Numbered from the stretch's first letter, positions 23,089-34,663 are shown. The stretch is 64,000 bases of DNA from Hydractinia symbiolongicarpus (GCF_029227915.1 NC_079885.1:19417001-19481000); one strand, 5' to 3'. Notes: generated from the letters alone by a model not told the origin. Translations and numbers: made by a program.

Positions 23089-23542
23089 AATGCGATTTTA
23101 CAACATTTCCTATTGTCGAATCTGGCCATTGAAACTTTAAAATAATGTGGTTGTGTTAAGTCATTGATGGATTTGGTCCAACTAACAGAAAATGAACAAT
23201 GCATAAACTTAGCATTTCCACTAGCATTTTCCATGCGTTTAAGGAGCAAGTACAAATTTTCAATTGCATAATAAAGGTTGAGGAAGACTTAGAAAATACT
23301 TTGCCTCGAAGTGTTTGAAAGTTTTCGAGAGACATTCTTTCTCCAAAACTTTACTAACATCCCGATATGTAACTTGGTGCTTTAATAACTTTGAGATCAG
23401 CATATTGGCCAATGGCAGTGTTTCTGACTTTTACCTTGGCATTTAAGACATGTGAGAAACATTATCTGAAAAAACTTGCGCCGAAAGAACGTACGTATAA
23501 CTGTTTAAATAGCATTTCAATCGCTAAAATAACATCAGCATA

Positions 23543-23613
23543 TCCTGTGTGGTCTAGTGGTTAGGATCCGGTGCTCTCACCGCCGTGGCGGGGTTCGTTT
23601 CCCCGCACTGGAG
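23543..23613 (+). pseudogene. tRNA-Glu pseudogene, class C, copy of 13175
   Basis: Same 4-69 mismatch, C30 to T and A58 to T. Confidence 0.75.
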
Positions 23614-24067
23614 AATGCGGTTTCACAACATTTCCTATTGTCGAATCTGGCTATTGAAACTTTAAAATAATGTGGTTGTGTTAAGTCATTGATGGATTTG
23701 GTCCATCTAACAGAAAATGAACAATGCAAAAAGTCAGCGTTTCCATTAACTTTTTCCGCATGATTAAAAAACAAGTACAAATTTTCAATTGCATAATAAA
23801 GGTTGAGGAAGACTTAGAAAATACTTTGCCTCGAAGTGTTTGAAAGTTTTCGAGAGACATTCTTTCTCCAAAACTTTACTAACATCCCGATATGTAACTT
23901 GGTGCTTTAATAACTTTGAGATCAGCATATTAGCCAATGGCAGTGTTTCTGACTTTTACCTTGGCATTTAAGACATGTGAGAAACATTATCTGAAAAAAC
24001 TTGCGCCGAAAGAACGTACGTATAACTGTTTAAATAGCATTTCAATCGCTAAAATAACATCAGCATA

Positions 24068-24138
24068 TCCTGTGTGGTCTAGTGGTAAGGATCCGGTGCT
24101 CTCACCGCCGTTGCGGGGTTCGTTTCCCCGCACTGGAG
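24068..24138 (+). pseudogene. tRNA-Glu pseudogene, class C, copy of 13700
   Basis: Same D-loop A and G45 to T. The spacer after it reads 'gttaagtcatt' where copy 1 has 'gttaattcatt'. Confidence 0.78.
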
Positions 24139-24596
24139 AATGCGGTTTCACAACATTTCCTATTGTCGAATCTGGCTATTGAAACTTTAAAATAATGTGG
24201 TTGTGTTAAGTCATTGATGGATTTGGTCCATCTAACAGAAAATGAACAATGCAGAAAGTCAGCGTTTCCATTAACTTTTTCCGCATGATTAAAAAACAAG
24301 TACAAATTTTCAATTGCATAATGAAAGTTGAGCAAGCTTTAGAAAATGCTTGAGGTCGATTTGTTTGAAGGTTTTCGAGAGACATTCTTTCTCCAATACT
24401 TTACTAACAGCCCGATATGTAACTTGGTGCTTTAATAACTTTGAGATCACCATATTGGCCATTGGCGGTGTTTCTGACTTTTAACTCGGCATTTAAGACA
24501 TGTGAGAAACATTATCTCAAAAAACTTGCGCTGAATGGACCTACGTACAACTGTTAAAATAGCATTTCAACGGCAAAAATAATAGCATCATGCATA

Positions 24597-24668
24597 TCCC
24601 GTGTGGTCTAGTGGTTAGGATCCGGCGCTCTCACCGCCGTGGCCGGGGTTCGATTCCCCGCACGAGAG
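24597..24668 (+). tRNA. tRNA-Glu-CTC: tRNA-Glu (CTC), class A with A70, copy of 14229
   Basis: Single C-A mismatch at 3-70; otherwise consensus, with T4. Confidence 0.72.
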
Positions 24669-25126
24669 AATGCGATTTTACAACATTTCCTATTGTCGAA
24701 TCTGGCCATTAAAACATTGAAATAATGTGGTTGTGTTAAGTCATTGATGGATTTGGTCCAACTAACAGAAAATGAACAATGCACAAACTCAGCATTTCCA
24801 CTAGCTTTTTCCAAGTGTTTAAGAAACCAATACTAATTTTCAATTGCATAATAAAAGATGAGGAAGCTTTAGAATATGCTTTGGGTCGAATTGTTTGAAG
24901 GTTTTCGAGAGACATTCTTCCTCCGATATTTTACTAACAGCCCGATATGTAACTTGGTGCTTTAATAACTTTGAGATCAGCATATTGGCCAATGGCAGTG
25001 TTTCTGACTTTTACCTTGGCATTAAAGACATGTGAGAAACATTATCTGAAAAAACTTGCGCCGAAAGAACGTACGTATAACTGTTTAAATAGCATTTCAA
25101 CGGCGAAAATAATAGCATCATGCATA

Positions 25127-25198
25127 TCCCGTGTGGTCTAGTGGTTAGGATCCGGCGCTCTCACCGCCGTGGCCGGGGTTCGATTCCCCGCACGAGAG
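25127..25198 (+). tRNA. tRNA-Glu-CTC: tRNA-Glu (CTC), class A with A70, at a fusion
   Basis: The gene matches 15284, but its far upstream spacer matches that of 14755. One whole unit is therefore missing and the exchange point lies about 30-50 bases before this gene. Confidence 0.72.
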
Positions 25199-25656
25199 AA
25201 TGCGATTTTACAACATTTCCTATTGTCGAATCTGGCCAATAAAACTTTAAAATAATGTGGTTGTGTTAAGTCATTGATGGATTTGGTCCAACTAACAGAA
25301 AATGAACAATGCACAAACTCAGCATTTCCACTAGCTTTTTCCATGTGTTTAAGAAACCAATACTAATTTTCAATTGCATAATAAAAGATGAGGAAGCTTT
25401 AGAATATGCTTTGGGTCGAATTGTTTGAAGGTTTTCGAGAGACATTCTTCCTCCAATATTTTACTAACAGCCCGATATGTAACTTGGTTCTTTAATAACT
25501 TTGAGATCTTCATATTGGTTAATTGCGGTGTTTCTGACTTTTATCTTGGCATTTAAGACATGTGAGAATCATTATCTGAAAAAACTTGCGCTGAAAGAAC
25601 GCACGTATAACTGTTTAAATAGCATTTCAATCGCGAAAATAATATCAGCATGCATA

Positions 25657-25728
25657 TCCCGTGGGGTCTAGTGGTTAGGATCCGGCGCTCTCACCGGCGT
25701 GGGCGGGGTTCGATTCCCCGCACGAGAG
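25657..25728 (+). pseudogene. tRNA-Glu pseudogene, copy of 15814
   Basis: T8 to G, C41 to G and G70 to A, plus C48 to G found only here. Confidence 0.7.
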
Positions 25729-26185
25729 AATACGGTTTCACAACATTTCCTATTGTCGAATCTGGCCATTAAAACTTTAAAGTAATGTGGTAGTGTTAAG
25801 TCATTGATGGATTTGGTCCATCTAACAGAAAATGAATAATGCAGAACCTCAGCGTTTCCACTAACTTTTCCGTATGTTTAAGAAACAAGTACAAATTTTC
25901 AATTGCATAATAAAGGTTGAGGAAGATTTAGAAAATAATTCGCGTCGAAGTGTTTGAAGGTTTTCAAGAGACATTCTTTCTCCAATATTTTACTAACAGC
26001 TCGATATGTAACTTGGTGCTTTAATAACTTTGAGATCAACATATTGGCCAATGGCGGTGTTTCTGACATTGAACTCGGCATTTAAGACAAGTGAGAAACA
26101 TTATCTCAAAAAACTTGCGCTAAAAGAACGTACGTACAACTGTTAAAATAGCATTTCAATCGCGAAAATAATCTCATCATGCATA

Positions 26186-26257
26186 TCCCGTGTGGTCTAG
26201 TAGTTAGGATCTCGCGCTCTCACCGCCGTAGACGGACTTCGCTTTCCCGCCCGAGAG
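26186..26257 (+). pseudogene. tRNA-Glu pseudogene, class F, copy of 16343
   Basis: Same TCGCG stem and CGGAC T arm. Confidence 0.8.
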
Positions 26258-26715
26258 TATACGATTTTACAACATTTCCTATTGTCTAATGGTGCTTTTG
26301 CCACTTTAAAATAATGTGGTAGTGTTAAGTCATTGATGGATTTGGTCTATCTAACAGAAAATGAGCAATGCAGAACCTCAGCGTTTCCACTAACTTTTTC
26401 CGTATGTTTAAGAAACAAGTACAAATTGTTAATTGCATAATGAAAGTTGAGCAAGCTTTATAAAATGCTTTGGCTCGATTTGTTTGAAGGTTTTCGAGAG
26501 ACATTCTTTCTCCAATACTTTACTAACAGCCCGATATGTAACTTGGTGCTTTAATAACTTTGAGATCATCATATTGGCCATTAGCGGTGTTTCTGACTTT
26601 TAACTCGGCATTTAAGACATGTGAGAAACATTATCTCAAAAAACTTGCGCTGAATGGACGTACGTACAACTGTTAAAATAGCATTTCAACGGCGAAAATA
26701 ATAGCATCATGCATA

Positions 26716-26787
26716 TCCCGTGTGGTCTAGTGGTTAGGATCCGGCGCTCTCACCGCCGTGGCCGGGGTTCGATTCCCCGCACGAGAG
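26716..26787 (+). tRNA. tRNA-Glu-CTC: tRNA-Glu (CTC), class A with A70, copy of 16873
   Basis: Only the 3-70 pair is broken. Lies in the second copy of the 1589-bp trimer. Confidence 0.72.
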
Positions 26788-27245
26788 AATGCGATTTTAC
26801 AACATTTCCTATTGTCGAATCTGGCCAATAAAACTTTAAAATAATGTGGTTGTGTTAAGTCATTGATGGATTTGGTCCAACTAACAGAAAATGAACAATG
26901 CACAAACTCAGCATTTCCACTAGCTTTTTCCATGTGTTTAAGAAACCAATACTAATTTTCAATTGCATAATAAAAGATGAGGAAGCTTTAGAATATGCTT
27001 TGGGTCGAATTGTTTGAAGGTTTTCGAGAGACATTCTTCCTCCAATATTTTACTAACAGCCCGATATGTAACTTGGTTCTTTAATAACTTTGAGATCATC
27101 ATATTGGCCAATTGCGGTGTTTCTGACTTTTATCTTGGCATTTAAGACATGTGAGAATCATTATCTGAAAAAACTTGCGCTGAAAGAACGCACGTATAAC
27201 TGTTTAAATAGCATTTCAATCGCGAAAATAATATCAGCATGCATA

Positions 27246-27317
27246 TCCCGTGGGGTCTAGTGGTTAGGATCCGGCGCTCTCACCGGCGTGGCCGGGGTTC
27301 GATTCCCCGCACGAGAG
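27246..27317 (+). pseudogene. tRNA-Glu pseudogene, copy of 17403
   Basis: T8 to G, C41 to G, G70 to A; TTT only. Confidence 0.68.
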
Positions 27318-27774
27318 AATACGGTTTCACAACATTTCCTATTGTCGAATCTGGCCATTAAAACTTTAAAGTAATGTGGTAGTGTTAAGTCATTGATGGA
27401 TTTGGTCCATCTAACAGAAAATGAATAATGCAGAACCTCAGCGTTTCCACTAACTTTTCCGTATGTTTAAGAAACAAGTACAAATTTTCAATTGCATAAT
27501 AAAGGTTGAGGAAGATTTAGAAAATAATTCGCGTCGAAGTGTTTGAAGGTTTTCAAGAGACATTCTTTCTCCAATATTTTACTAACAGCTCGATATGTAA
27601 CTTGGTGCTTTAATAACTTTGAGATCAACATATTGGCCAATGGCGGTGTTTCTGACATTGAACTCGGCATTTAAGACAAGTGAGAAACATTATCTCAAAA
27701 AACTTGCGCTAAAAGAACGTACGTACAACTGTTAAAATAGCATTTCAATCGCGAAAATAATCTCATCATGCATA

Positions 27775-27846
27775 TCCCGTGTGGTCTAGTAGTTAGGATC
27801 TCGCGCTCTCACCGCCGTAGACGGACTTCGCTTTCCCGCCCGAGAG
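27775..27846 (+). pseudogene. tRNA-Glu pseudogene, class F, copy of 17932
   Basis: Same degenerate D loop and T arm. The unit gained in copy 2 follows it. Confidence 0.8.
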
Positions 27847-28305
27847 TATACGATTTTACAACATTTCCTATTGTCTAATGGTGCTTTTGCCACTTTAAAA
27901 TAATGTGGTAGTGTTAAGTCATTGATGGATTTGGTCTATCTAACAGAAAATGAGCAATGCAGAACCTCAGCGTTTCCACTAACTTTTTCCGTATGTTTAA
28001 GAAACAAGTACAAATTGTTAATTGCATAATAAATGTTGAGGAAGATTTTGGAAAATTCTGTGCGTCGAAGTGTTTGAAGGTTTTCAAGAGACATTCTTTC
28101 TCCAATATTTTTCTATTAGCCCGATATGTAACTTGATGCTTTAATAACTTTGAGATCAACATATTGGCCAATGACGGTGTTTCTGCCATTTAATTCGGCA
28201 TTTAAGACATGTGAGAAACATTATCTCAAAAAACTTGCGCTGAAAGAACGTACGTACAACTGTTAAAATAGCATTTCAATCGCCAAGTAAATATCATCAT
28301 GCATA

Positions 28306-28377
28306 TCCCGTGTGGTCTGGTGGTTAGAATCCAGCGCTCTCACTGCCGTGGCCGGGGTTCGATTCCCCGCACGGGAG
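28306..28377 (+). pseudogene. tRNA-Glu pseudogene in the extra unit
   Basis: Resembles 19518 (G14, A28, T39) with G23 to A in addition, which breaks the D stem. The acceptor and T arms are perfect and T4 is present. It has no counterpart at this place in copy 1. Confidence 0.55.
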
Positions 28378-28831
28378 AATGCGATTTTACAACATTTCCT
28401 ATTGTCGAATCCTGCCTTTGCCACTTTAAAATAATGTGGTGGTGTTAAGTCATTGATGGATTTGGTCCAGCTAACAGAAAATGAACAATGCACAAACTCA
28501 GTAATTCCACTAGCTTTTTCCATGTGTTTAAGAAACAAGTACAAATTTTCAATTGCATAATAAAGGTTAGGGAAGTTTTAGAAAATACTTTGCCTCGAAG
28601 TCTTTGAAAGTTTTCGAGAGACATTCTTTCTCCAAAACTTTACTAACATCCCGAAATGTAACTTGGTGCTTTAATAGCTTTGAAATCAGCATATTGGATA
28701 ATAGCGGTGTTTCTGACTTTCAACTCGGCATTTAAGACATGTGAGAAACATTATCTGAAAAAACTTGCGCTGAAAAACCGTACGTATAACTGCTTAAATA
28801 GCATATTAATCGCGAAAATAACATCAACATA

Positions 28832-28903
28832 TCCCGTGTGGTCTAGTGGTTAGGATCCGGCGCTCTCAACGCCGTGGCCGGGGTTCGATTCCCCGCACGG
28901 GAG
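28832..28903 (+). tRNA. tRNA-Glu-CTC: tRNA-Glu (CTC), class E with A38, copy of 18458
   Basis: Only C38 to A, with perfect stems and the same weak TTT run downstream. Confidence 0.75.
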
Positions 28904-29361
28904 AATACGATTTAACAACATTTCCTATTGTCGAATCTTGCCATTGAAACTTTAAAATAATGTGGTTGTGTTAAGTCATTGATTGGTTTGGTCCATCTAA
29001 CAGAAATTGAATAATGCAGTACCTCAGCGTTTCCATTAAGTTTTTCCGTATGTTTAAGAAACAAGTACAAATTTTTAATTGCATAATAAAGGTTGAGGAA
29101 GATTTTGATAATTCTTTGCGTCGAAGTGTTTGAAGGTTTTTAAGAAACATTCCTTCTCCAATATTTTACTAACAACTCGATATGTAACTTGGTGCTTTAA
29201 TAACTTTGAGATCAGCATATTGGCCAATGGCGGTGTTTCTGACATTGAACTCGGCATTTAAGACAAGTGAGAAACATTATCTCAAAAAACTTGCGCTAAA
29301 AGAACGTACGTACAACTGTTAAAATAGCATTTCAATCGCGAAAATAATATCATCGTGCATA

Positions 29362-29433
29362 TCCCGTGTGTTCTAGTGGTTAGGATCCGGCGCTCTGACC
29401 GCCGTAGCCGGGCTTCAATTCCCCGCCCCAGAG
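29362..29433 (+). pseudogene. tRNA pseudogene, class G, anticodon CTG
   Basis: Copy of 18988. The terminator region reads 'cgaatttac', reducing T4 to TTT. Confidence 0.75.
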
Positions 29434-29891
29434 TATACGAATTTACAACATTTCCTATTGTCGAATCCTGCCTTTTCCACTTTAAAATAATGTGGTAGTG
29501 TTAAGTCATTGATGGATTTGGTCTATCTAACAGAAAATGAGCAATGCAGAACCTCAGCGTTTCCACTAACTTTTTCCGTATGTTTCAGAAACAAGTACAA
29601 TTTTTTAATTGCCTAATAAAAGTTGAGGAAGATTTAGATAATTCTTTGCGTCGAAGTGTCTGAAGGTTTTCGAGAGACATTCTTTCACCAATATTTTACT
29701 AACAGTCCGATAGGTAACTTGATGCTTTAATAACTTTGAGATCAACATATTGGCCAATGACGGTGTTTCTGCCATTTAATTCGGCATTTAAGACATGTGA
29801 GAAACATTATCTCAAAAAACTTGCGCTGAAAGAACGTACGTACAACTGTTAAAATAGCATTTCAATCGCGAAGTAAATATCATCATGCATA

Positions 29892-29963
29892 TCCCGTGTG
29901 GTCTGGTGGTTAGGATCCAGCGCTCTCACTGCCGTGGCCGGGGTTCGATTCCCCGCACGGGAG
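29892..29963 (+). tRNA. tRNA-Glu-CTC: tRNA-Glu (CTC), A-like with G14 and A28
   Basis: Copy of 19518: one A-C mismatch in the anticodon stem, perfect acceptor and T arms, and T4. Confidence 0.58.
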
Positions 29964-30421
29964 AATGCGATTTTACAACATTTCCTATTGTCGAATCCTG
30001 CCTTTGCCACTTTAAAATAACGTGGTGGTGTTAAGTCATTGATGGATTTGGTCCAGCTAACAGAAAATGAACAATGCACAAACTCAGTAATTCCACTAGC
30101 TTTTTCCATGTGTTTAAGAAACAAGTACAAATTTTTAATTGCATAATAAAGGTTGAGGAAGATTTTGATAATTCTTTGCGTCGAAGTGTTTGAAGGTTTT
30201 CAAGAAACATTCCTTCTCCAATATTTTACTAACAGCTCGATATGTAACTTGGTGCTTTAATAACTTTGAGATCAGCATATTGGCCAATGGCGGTGTTTCT
30301 GACATTGAACTCGGCATTTAAGACAAGTGAGAAACATTATCTCAAAAAACTTGCGCTAAAAGAACGTACGTACAACTGTTAAAATAGCATTTCAATCGCG
30401 AAAATAATCTCATCATGCATA

Positions 30422-30493
30422 TCCCGTGGTGTCTAGTAGTTAGGATCCCGCGCTCTCACAGCCGTAGACGGACTTCGATTTCCCGCCTGAGAG
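30422..30493 (+). pseudogene. tRNA-Glu pseudogene, class F, copy of 20048
   Basis: GT at positions 8-9, CCGCG/AGCCG stem, CGGAC T arm. Confidence 0.8.
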
Positions 30494-30951
30494 TATACGA
30501 TTTTACAACATTTCCTATTGTCTAATGGTGCCTTTGCCACTTTAAAATAATGTGGTAGTGTTAAGTCATTGATGGATTTGGTCCATCTAACAGAAAATGA
30601 ACAATGCAGAACCTCAGCGTTTCCACTAACTTTTTCCGTATGTTTAAGAAACAACTACAAATTTTTAATTGCATAATAAAGGTTGAGGAAGATTTTGATA
30701 ATTTTTTGCGTCGAAGTGTTTGAAGGTTTTCAAGAAACATTCCTTCCCCAATATTTTACTAACAGCTCGAGATGTAACTTGTCGCCTTAAAAACTTTGAG
30801 ATCAGCATATTGGCCAATGGCGGTGTTTCTGATTTTTAACTCGGCATTTAAGAGATGTGAGAAACAATATCTCAAAAAATTTGCGCTAAAAGAACGTACG
30901 TACAACTGTTAAAATAGCATTTCAATCGCGAAAATAATATCATCGTGCATA

Positions 30952-31023
30952 TCCCGTGTGTTCTAGTGGTTAGGATCTGGCGCTCTGACCGCCGTAGCCG
31001 GGCTTCAATTCCCCGCCCCAGAG
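30952..31023 (+). pseudogene. tRNA pseudogene, class G, anticodon CTG
   Basis: Copy of 20578 with C27 to T in addition. Confidence 0.75.
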
Positions 31024-31481
31024 TATACGATTTTACAACATTTCCTATTGTCGAATCCTGCCTTTGCCACTTTAAAATAATGTGGTAGTGTTAAGTCATT
31101 GATGGATTTGGTCTATCTAACAGAAAATGAGCAATGCAGAACCTCAGCGTTTCCACTAACTTTTTCCGTATGTTTAAGAAACAAGTACAATTTTTTAATT
31201 GCCTAATAAAAGTTGATGAAGATTTAGATAATTCTTTGCGTCGAAGTGTCTGAAGGTTTTCAAGAGACATTCTTTCACCAATATTTTACTAACAGTCCGA
31301 TAGGTAACTTGATGCTTTAATAACTTTGAGATCAACATATTGGCCAATGACGGTGTTTCTGCCATTTAATTCGGCATTTAAGACATGTGAGAAACATTAT
31401 CTCAAAAAACTTGCGCTGAAAGAACGTACGTACAACTGTTAAAATAGCATTTCAATCGCGAAGTAAATATCATCATGCATA

Positions 31482-31553
31482 TCCCGTGTGGTCTGGTGGT
31501 TAGGATCCAGCGCTCTCACTGCCGTGGCCGGGGTTCGATTCCCCGAACGGGAG
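31482..31553 (+). tRNA. tRNA-Glu (CTC), A-like, rightmost near-intact copy
   Basis: Like 29892 but with C66 to A, which opens the 7-66 pair. With two stem mismatches, function is doubtful. No better copy exists to its right. Confidence 0.45.
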
Positions 31554-32011
31554 AATGCGATTTTACAACATTTCCTATTGTCGAATCCTGCCTTTGCCAC
31601 TTTAAAATAATGTGGTGGTGTTAAGTCATTGATGGATTTGGTCCAGCTAACAGAAAATGAACAATGCACAAACTCAGTAATTCCACTAGCTTTTTCCATG
31701 TGTTTAAGAAACAAGTACAAATTTTCAATTGCATAATAAAGGTTGAGGAAGATTTTGATAATTCTTTGCGTCGAAGTGTTTGAAGGTTTTCAAGAAACAT
31801 TCCTTCTCCAATATTTTACTAACAGCTCGATATGTAACTTGGTGCTTTAATAACTTTGAGATCAGCATATTGGCCAATGGCGGTGTTTCTGACATTGAAC
31901 TCGGCATTTAAGACAAGTGAGAAACATTATCTCAAAAAACTTGCGCTAAAAGAACGTACGTACAACTGTTAAAATAGAATTTCAATCGCGAAAATAATCT
32001 CATCATGCATA

Positions 32012-32083
32012 TCCCGTGGTGTCTAGTAGTTAGGATCCCGCGCTCTCACCGCCGTAGACGGACTTCGATTTCCCGCCTGAGAG
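32012..32083 (+). pseudogene. tRNA-Glu pseudogene, class F
   Basis: Copy of 30422 in which the first base after the anticodon loop is C again, giving a CGCCG strand. Confidence 0.78.
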
Positions 32084-32541
32084 TATACGATTTTACAACA
32101 TTTCCTATTGTCTAATGGTGCCTTTGCCACTTTAAAATAATGTGGTAGTGTTAAGTCATTGATGGATTTGGTCCATCTAACAGAAAATGAACAATGCAGA
32201 ACCTCAGCGTTTCCACTAACTTTTTCCGTATGTTTAAGAAACAACTACAAATTTTTAATTGCATAATAAAGGTTGAGGAAGATTTTGATAATTCTTTGCG
32301 TCGAAGTGTTTGAAGGTTTTCAAGAGACATTCCTTCCCCAATATTTTACTAACAGCTCGAGATGTAACTTGTCGCCTTAAAAACTTTGAGATCAGCATAT
32401 TGGCCAATGGCGGTGTTTCTGATTTTTAACTCGGCATTTAAGAGATGTGAGAAACAATATCTCAAAAAATTTGCGCTAAAAGAACGTACGTACAACTGTT
32501 AAAATAGCATTTCAATCGCGAAAATAATATCATCGTGCATA

Positions 32542-32613
32542 TCCCGTGTGTTCTAGTGGTTAGGATCCGGCGCTCTGACCGCCGTAGCCGGGCTTCAATT
32601 CCCCGCCCCAGAG
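32542..32613 (+). pseudogene. tRNA pseudogene, class G, anticodon CTG
   Basis: Same CTG body as 20578. Last unit of the 1590-bp repeat. Confidence 0.75.
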
Positions 32614-33070
32614 TATACGATTTTACAACATTTCCTATTGTCGAATCCTGCCTTTGCCACTTTAAAATAATGTGGTAGTGTTAAGTCATTGATGGATTTG
32701 GTCTATCTAACAGAAAATGAGCAATGCAGAACCTCAGCGTTTCCACTAACTTTTTCCGTATGTTTAAGAAACAAGTACAATTTTTTAATTGCCTAATAAA
32801 AGTTGAGGAAGATTTAGATAATTCTTTGCGTCGAAGTGTCTGAAGGTTTTCGAGAGACATTCTTTCACCAATATTTTACTAACAGTCCGATAGGTAACTT
32901 GGTGCTTTAATATCTTTGAAATCAGCATACTGGCCAATGGCGGTCTTTTTACTTTTAACTCGGCATTTAAGACATATGAGAAGCATTATCTCAAAAAACT
33001 TGCGCTGAAAGAACGTACGTACAACTGTTACAATGGCATTTCAATCGCGAAAATAGCACCATCATGCATA

Positions 33071-33142
33071 TCCCGTGTGGTCTAGTTGTTCGGATCCGGC
33101 ACTCTCCCCGCCGTGACCGGGGTTCGATTCCCCGCACGGGTG
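33071..33142 (+). pseudogene. Divergent tRNA-Glu pseudogene at subfamily boundary
   Basis: The T arm is perfect and the 3' acceptor strand is CACGGGT. The D loop has G18 to T and A21 to C, the anticodon stem has G31 to A, and A37 is C. Its spacer is the first to show the right-half marker 'gtgaaggcatt'. Confidence 0.65.
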
Positions 33143-33601
33143 CATACAATTTTACAACATTTCCTATTCTCGAATCCTGCCTTTGCCATTTTAAAATAAT
33201 GTGGTAGTGTGAAGGCATTGATGGATGTGGTCCATCTAACAGAAAATGAATAATGCAGTACCTCAGCCTTTCTACTAACTTTTTCCGTATGTTTAAGAAA
33301 CAAGTACAAATTTTCAATTGCATAATAAAGGTAGAGGAAGATTTAGATAATTCTTTTGTGGCAAAGTGTTTGAAGGTTTTCAAGAGACATTACTTCCCAA
33401 ATATTTTACTAACAGCCCGATATGTAACTTGGCGCTTTAATAACTTTGAGATCAGCATATTGGCCAATGGCGGTGTTTCTGATTTTTAACTCGTCAATTA
33501 AGACATGTGAGAAACATTATTTCAAAAAACTTGCGCTAAAAGAACGTACGTACAACTGTTAAAATAGCATTTCAATTGCGAAAATAATATCATCATGCAT
33601 A

Positions 33602-33673
33602 TCCCGTGTGTTCTAGTGGTTAGGATCCGGCGCTCTGACCGCCGTAGCCGGGCTTCTAATCCCCGCCCGAGAG
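33602..33673 (+). pseudogene. tRNA pseudogene, class G, anticodon CTG
   Basis: CTG anticodon, T10, T loop TTCTAAT, and acceptor end CCCGAGA. Confidence 0.78.
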
Positions 33674-34133
33674 TATACGATTTTACAACATTACATATTC
33701 TCGAATCCTGCCTTTGCCACTTTAAAATAATGTGGTAGTGTGAAGGCATCTATGGATTTGGTCCATCTAACAGGAAATGATTAATGCAGTACCTCAGCGT
33801 TTCCACTAACTTTTTCCGTATGTTTAAGAAACAAGTACAAATTTTCTATTGCGTAATAAAGGTTGAGGAAGATTTAAAAAACACATGTTGCGTCGAAGTG
33901 TCTGAAGGCTTTCAAGACACATTCTTTCTCCAATATTTTACTAACAGTCCGATATGTAAGTTGGCGCTTTAATAACTTTGAGATCAGCATAATGGCCAAT
34001 GGCGGTGTTTCTGATTTTTAACTCGTCATTTAAGACATGTGAGAAACATTATTTCAAAAAACTTGCGCTAAAAGAACGTACGTACAACTGTTAAAATAGC
34101 ATTTCAATTGCGAAAATAATATCATCATGCATA

Positions 34134-34205
34134 TCCCGTGTGTTCTAGTGGTTGGGATCCGGCGCTCTGACCGCCGTAGCCGGGCTTCTAATCCCCGCCC
34201 AAGGG
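34134..34205 (+). pseudogene. tRNA pseudogene, class G, anticodon CTG
   Basis: As 33602, with A21 to G and acceptor end CCCAAGG, so the 1-72 pair is lost as well. Confidence 0.8.
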
Positions 34206-34663
34206 TATACGATTTTACAACATTTCCTATTGTCGAATCCTGCCTTTGCCACTTTAAAATAATGTGGTAGTGTTAAGTCATTGATGGATTTGGTCTATCT
34301 AACAAAAAATGAACAATGCAGAACCTCAGCGTTTCCACTAACTTTTTCCGTATGTTTAAGAAACAAGTACAACTTTTTAATTGCATAATAAAGGTTGAGG
34401 AAGATTTAGATAGTTCTTTGCGTCGAAGTGTTTGAAGGTTTTCAAGAGACATTCTTTCTCCAATATTTTACTAACAGACCGATATGTAACTTGGCGCTTT
34501 AATAACTTTGAGATCAGCATATTGGCCAATGGCGGTGTTTCTGGTTTTTAACTCGCCATTTAAGACATGTGAGAAACATTATCTCAAAAAACTTGCGCTA
34601 AAGGAACGTACGTACAACTGTTAAAATAGCATTTCAGTCGCGAAAATAATATCATCATGCATA

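Larger units (their letters stand above)
20999..31372 (+). repeat. 10.37-kb duplication, copy 2
   Basis: A direct tandem copy of 10631-20998. It has lost one unit near 25100 (loci 14755 and 15284 fused into 25127) and gained one near 28013-28543 (locus 28306), so the offset moves from 10368 to 9843 to 10374. Point differences are few. Confidence 0.93.
29362..32899 (+). repeat. Three-unit higher-order repeat, period 1590
   Basis: Loci 29362, 29892, 30422 are followed by 30952, 31482, 32012 and 32542 at a 1590-base offset, cycling through class G, G14/A28 and class F. The match ends near 32899, where 'cttgatgc' becomes 'cttggtgc'. Confidence 0.85.

Noticed and set aside
20999-31372. The 10.37-kb repeat as a pure assembly artefact
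   Set aside because: Not excluded, but the second copy has its own one-unit loss, one-unit gain and private base differences, which simple false duplication would not create. Long reads are needed to settle it.
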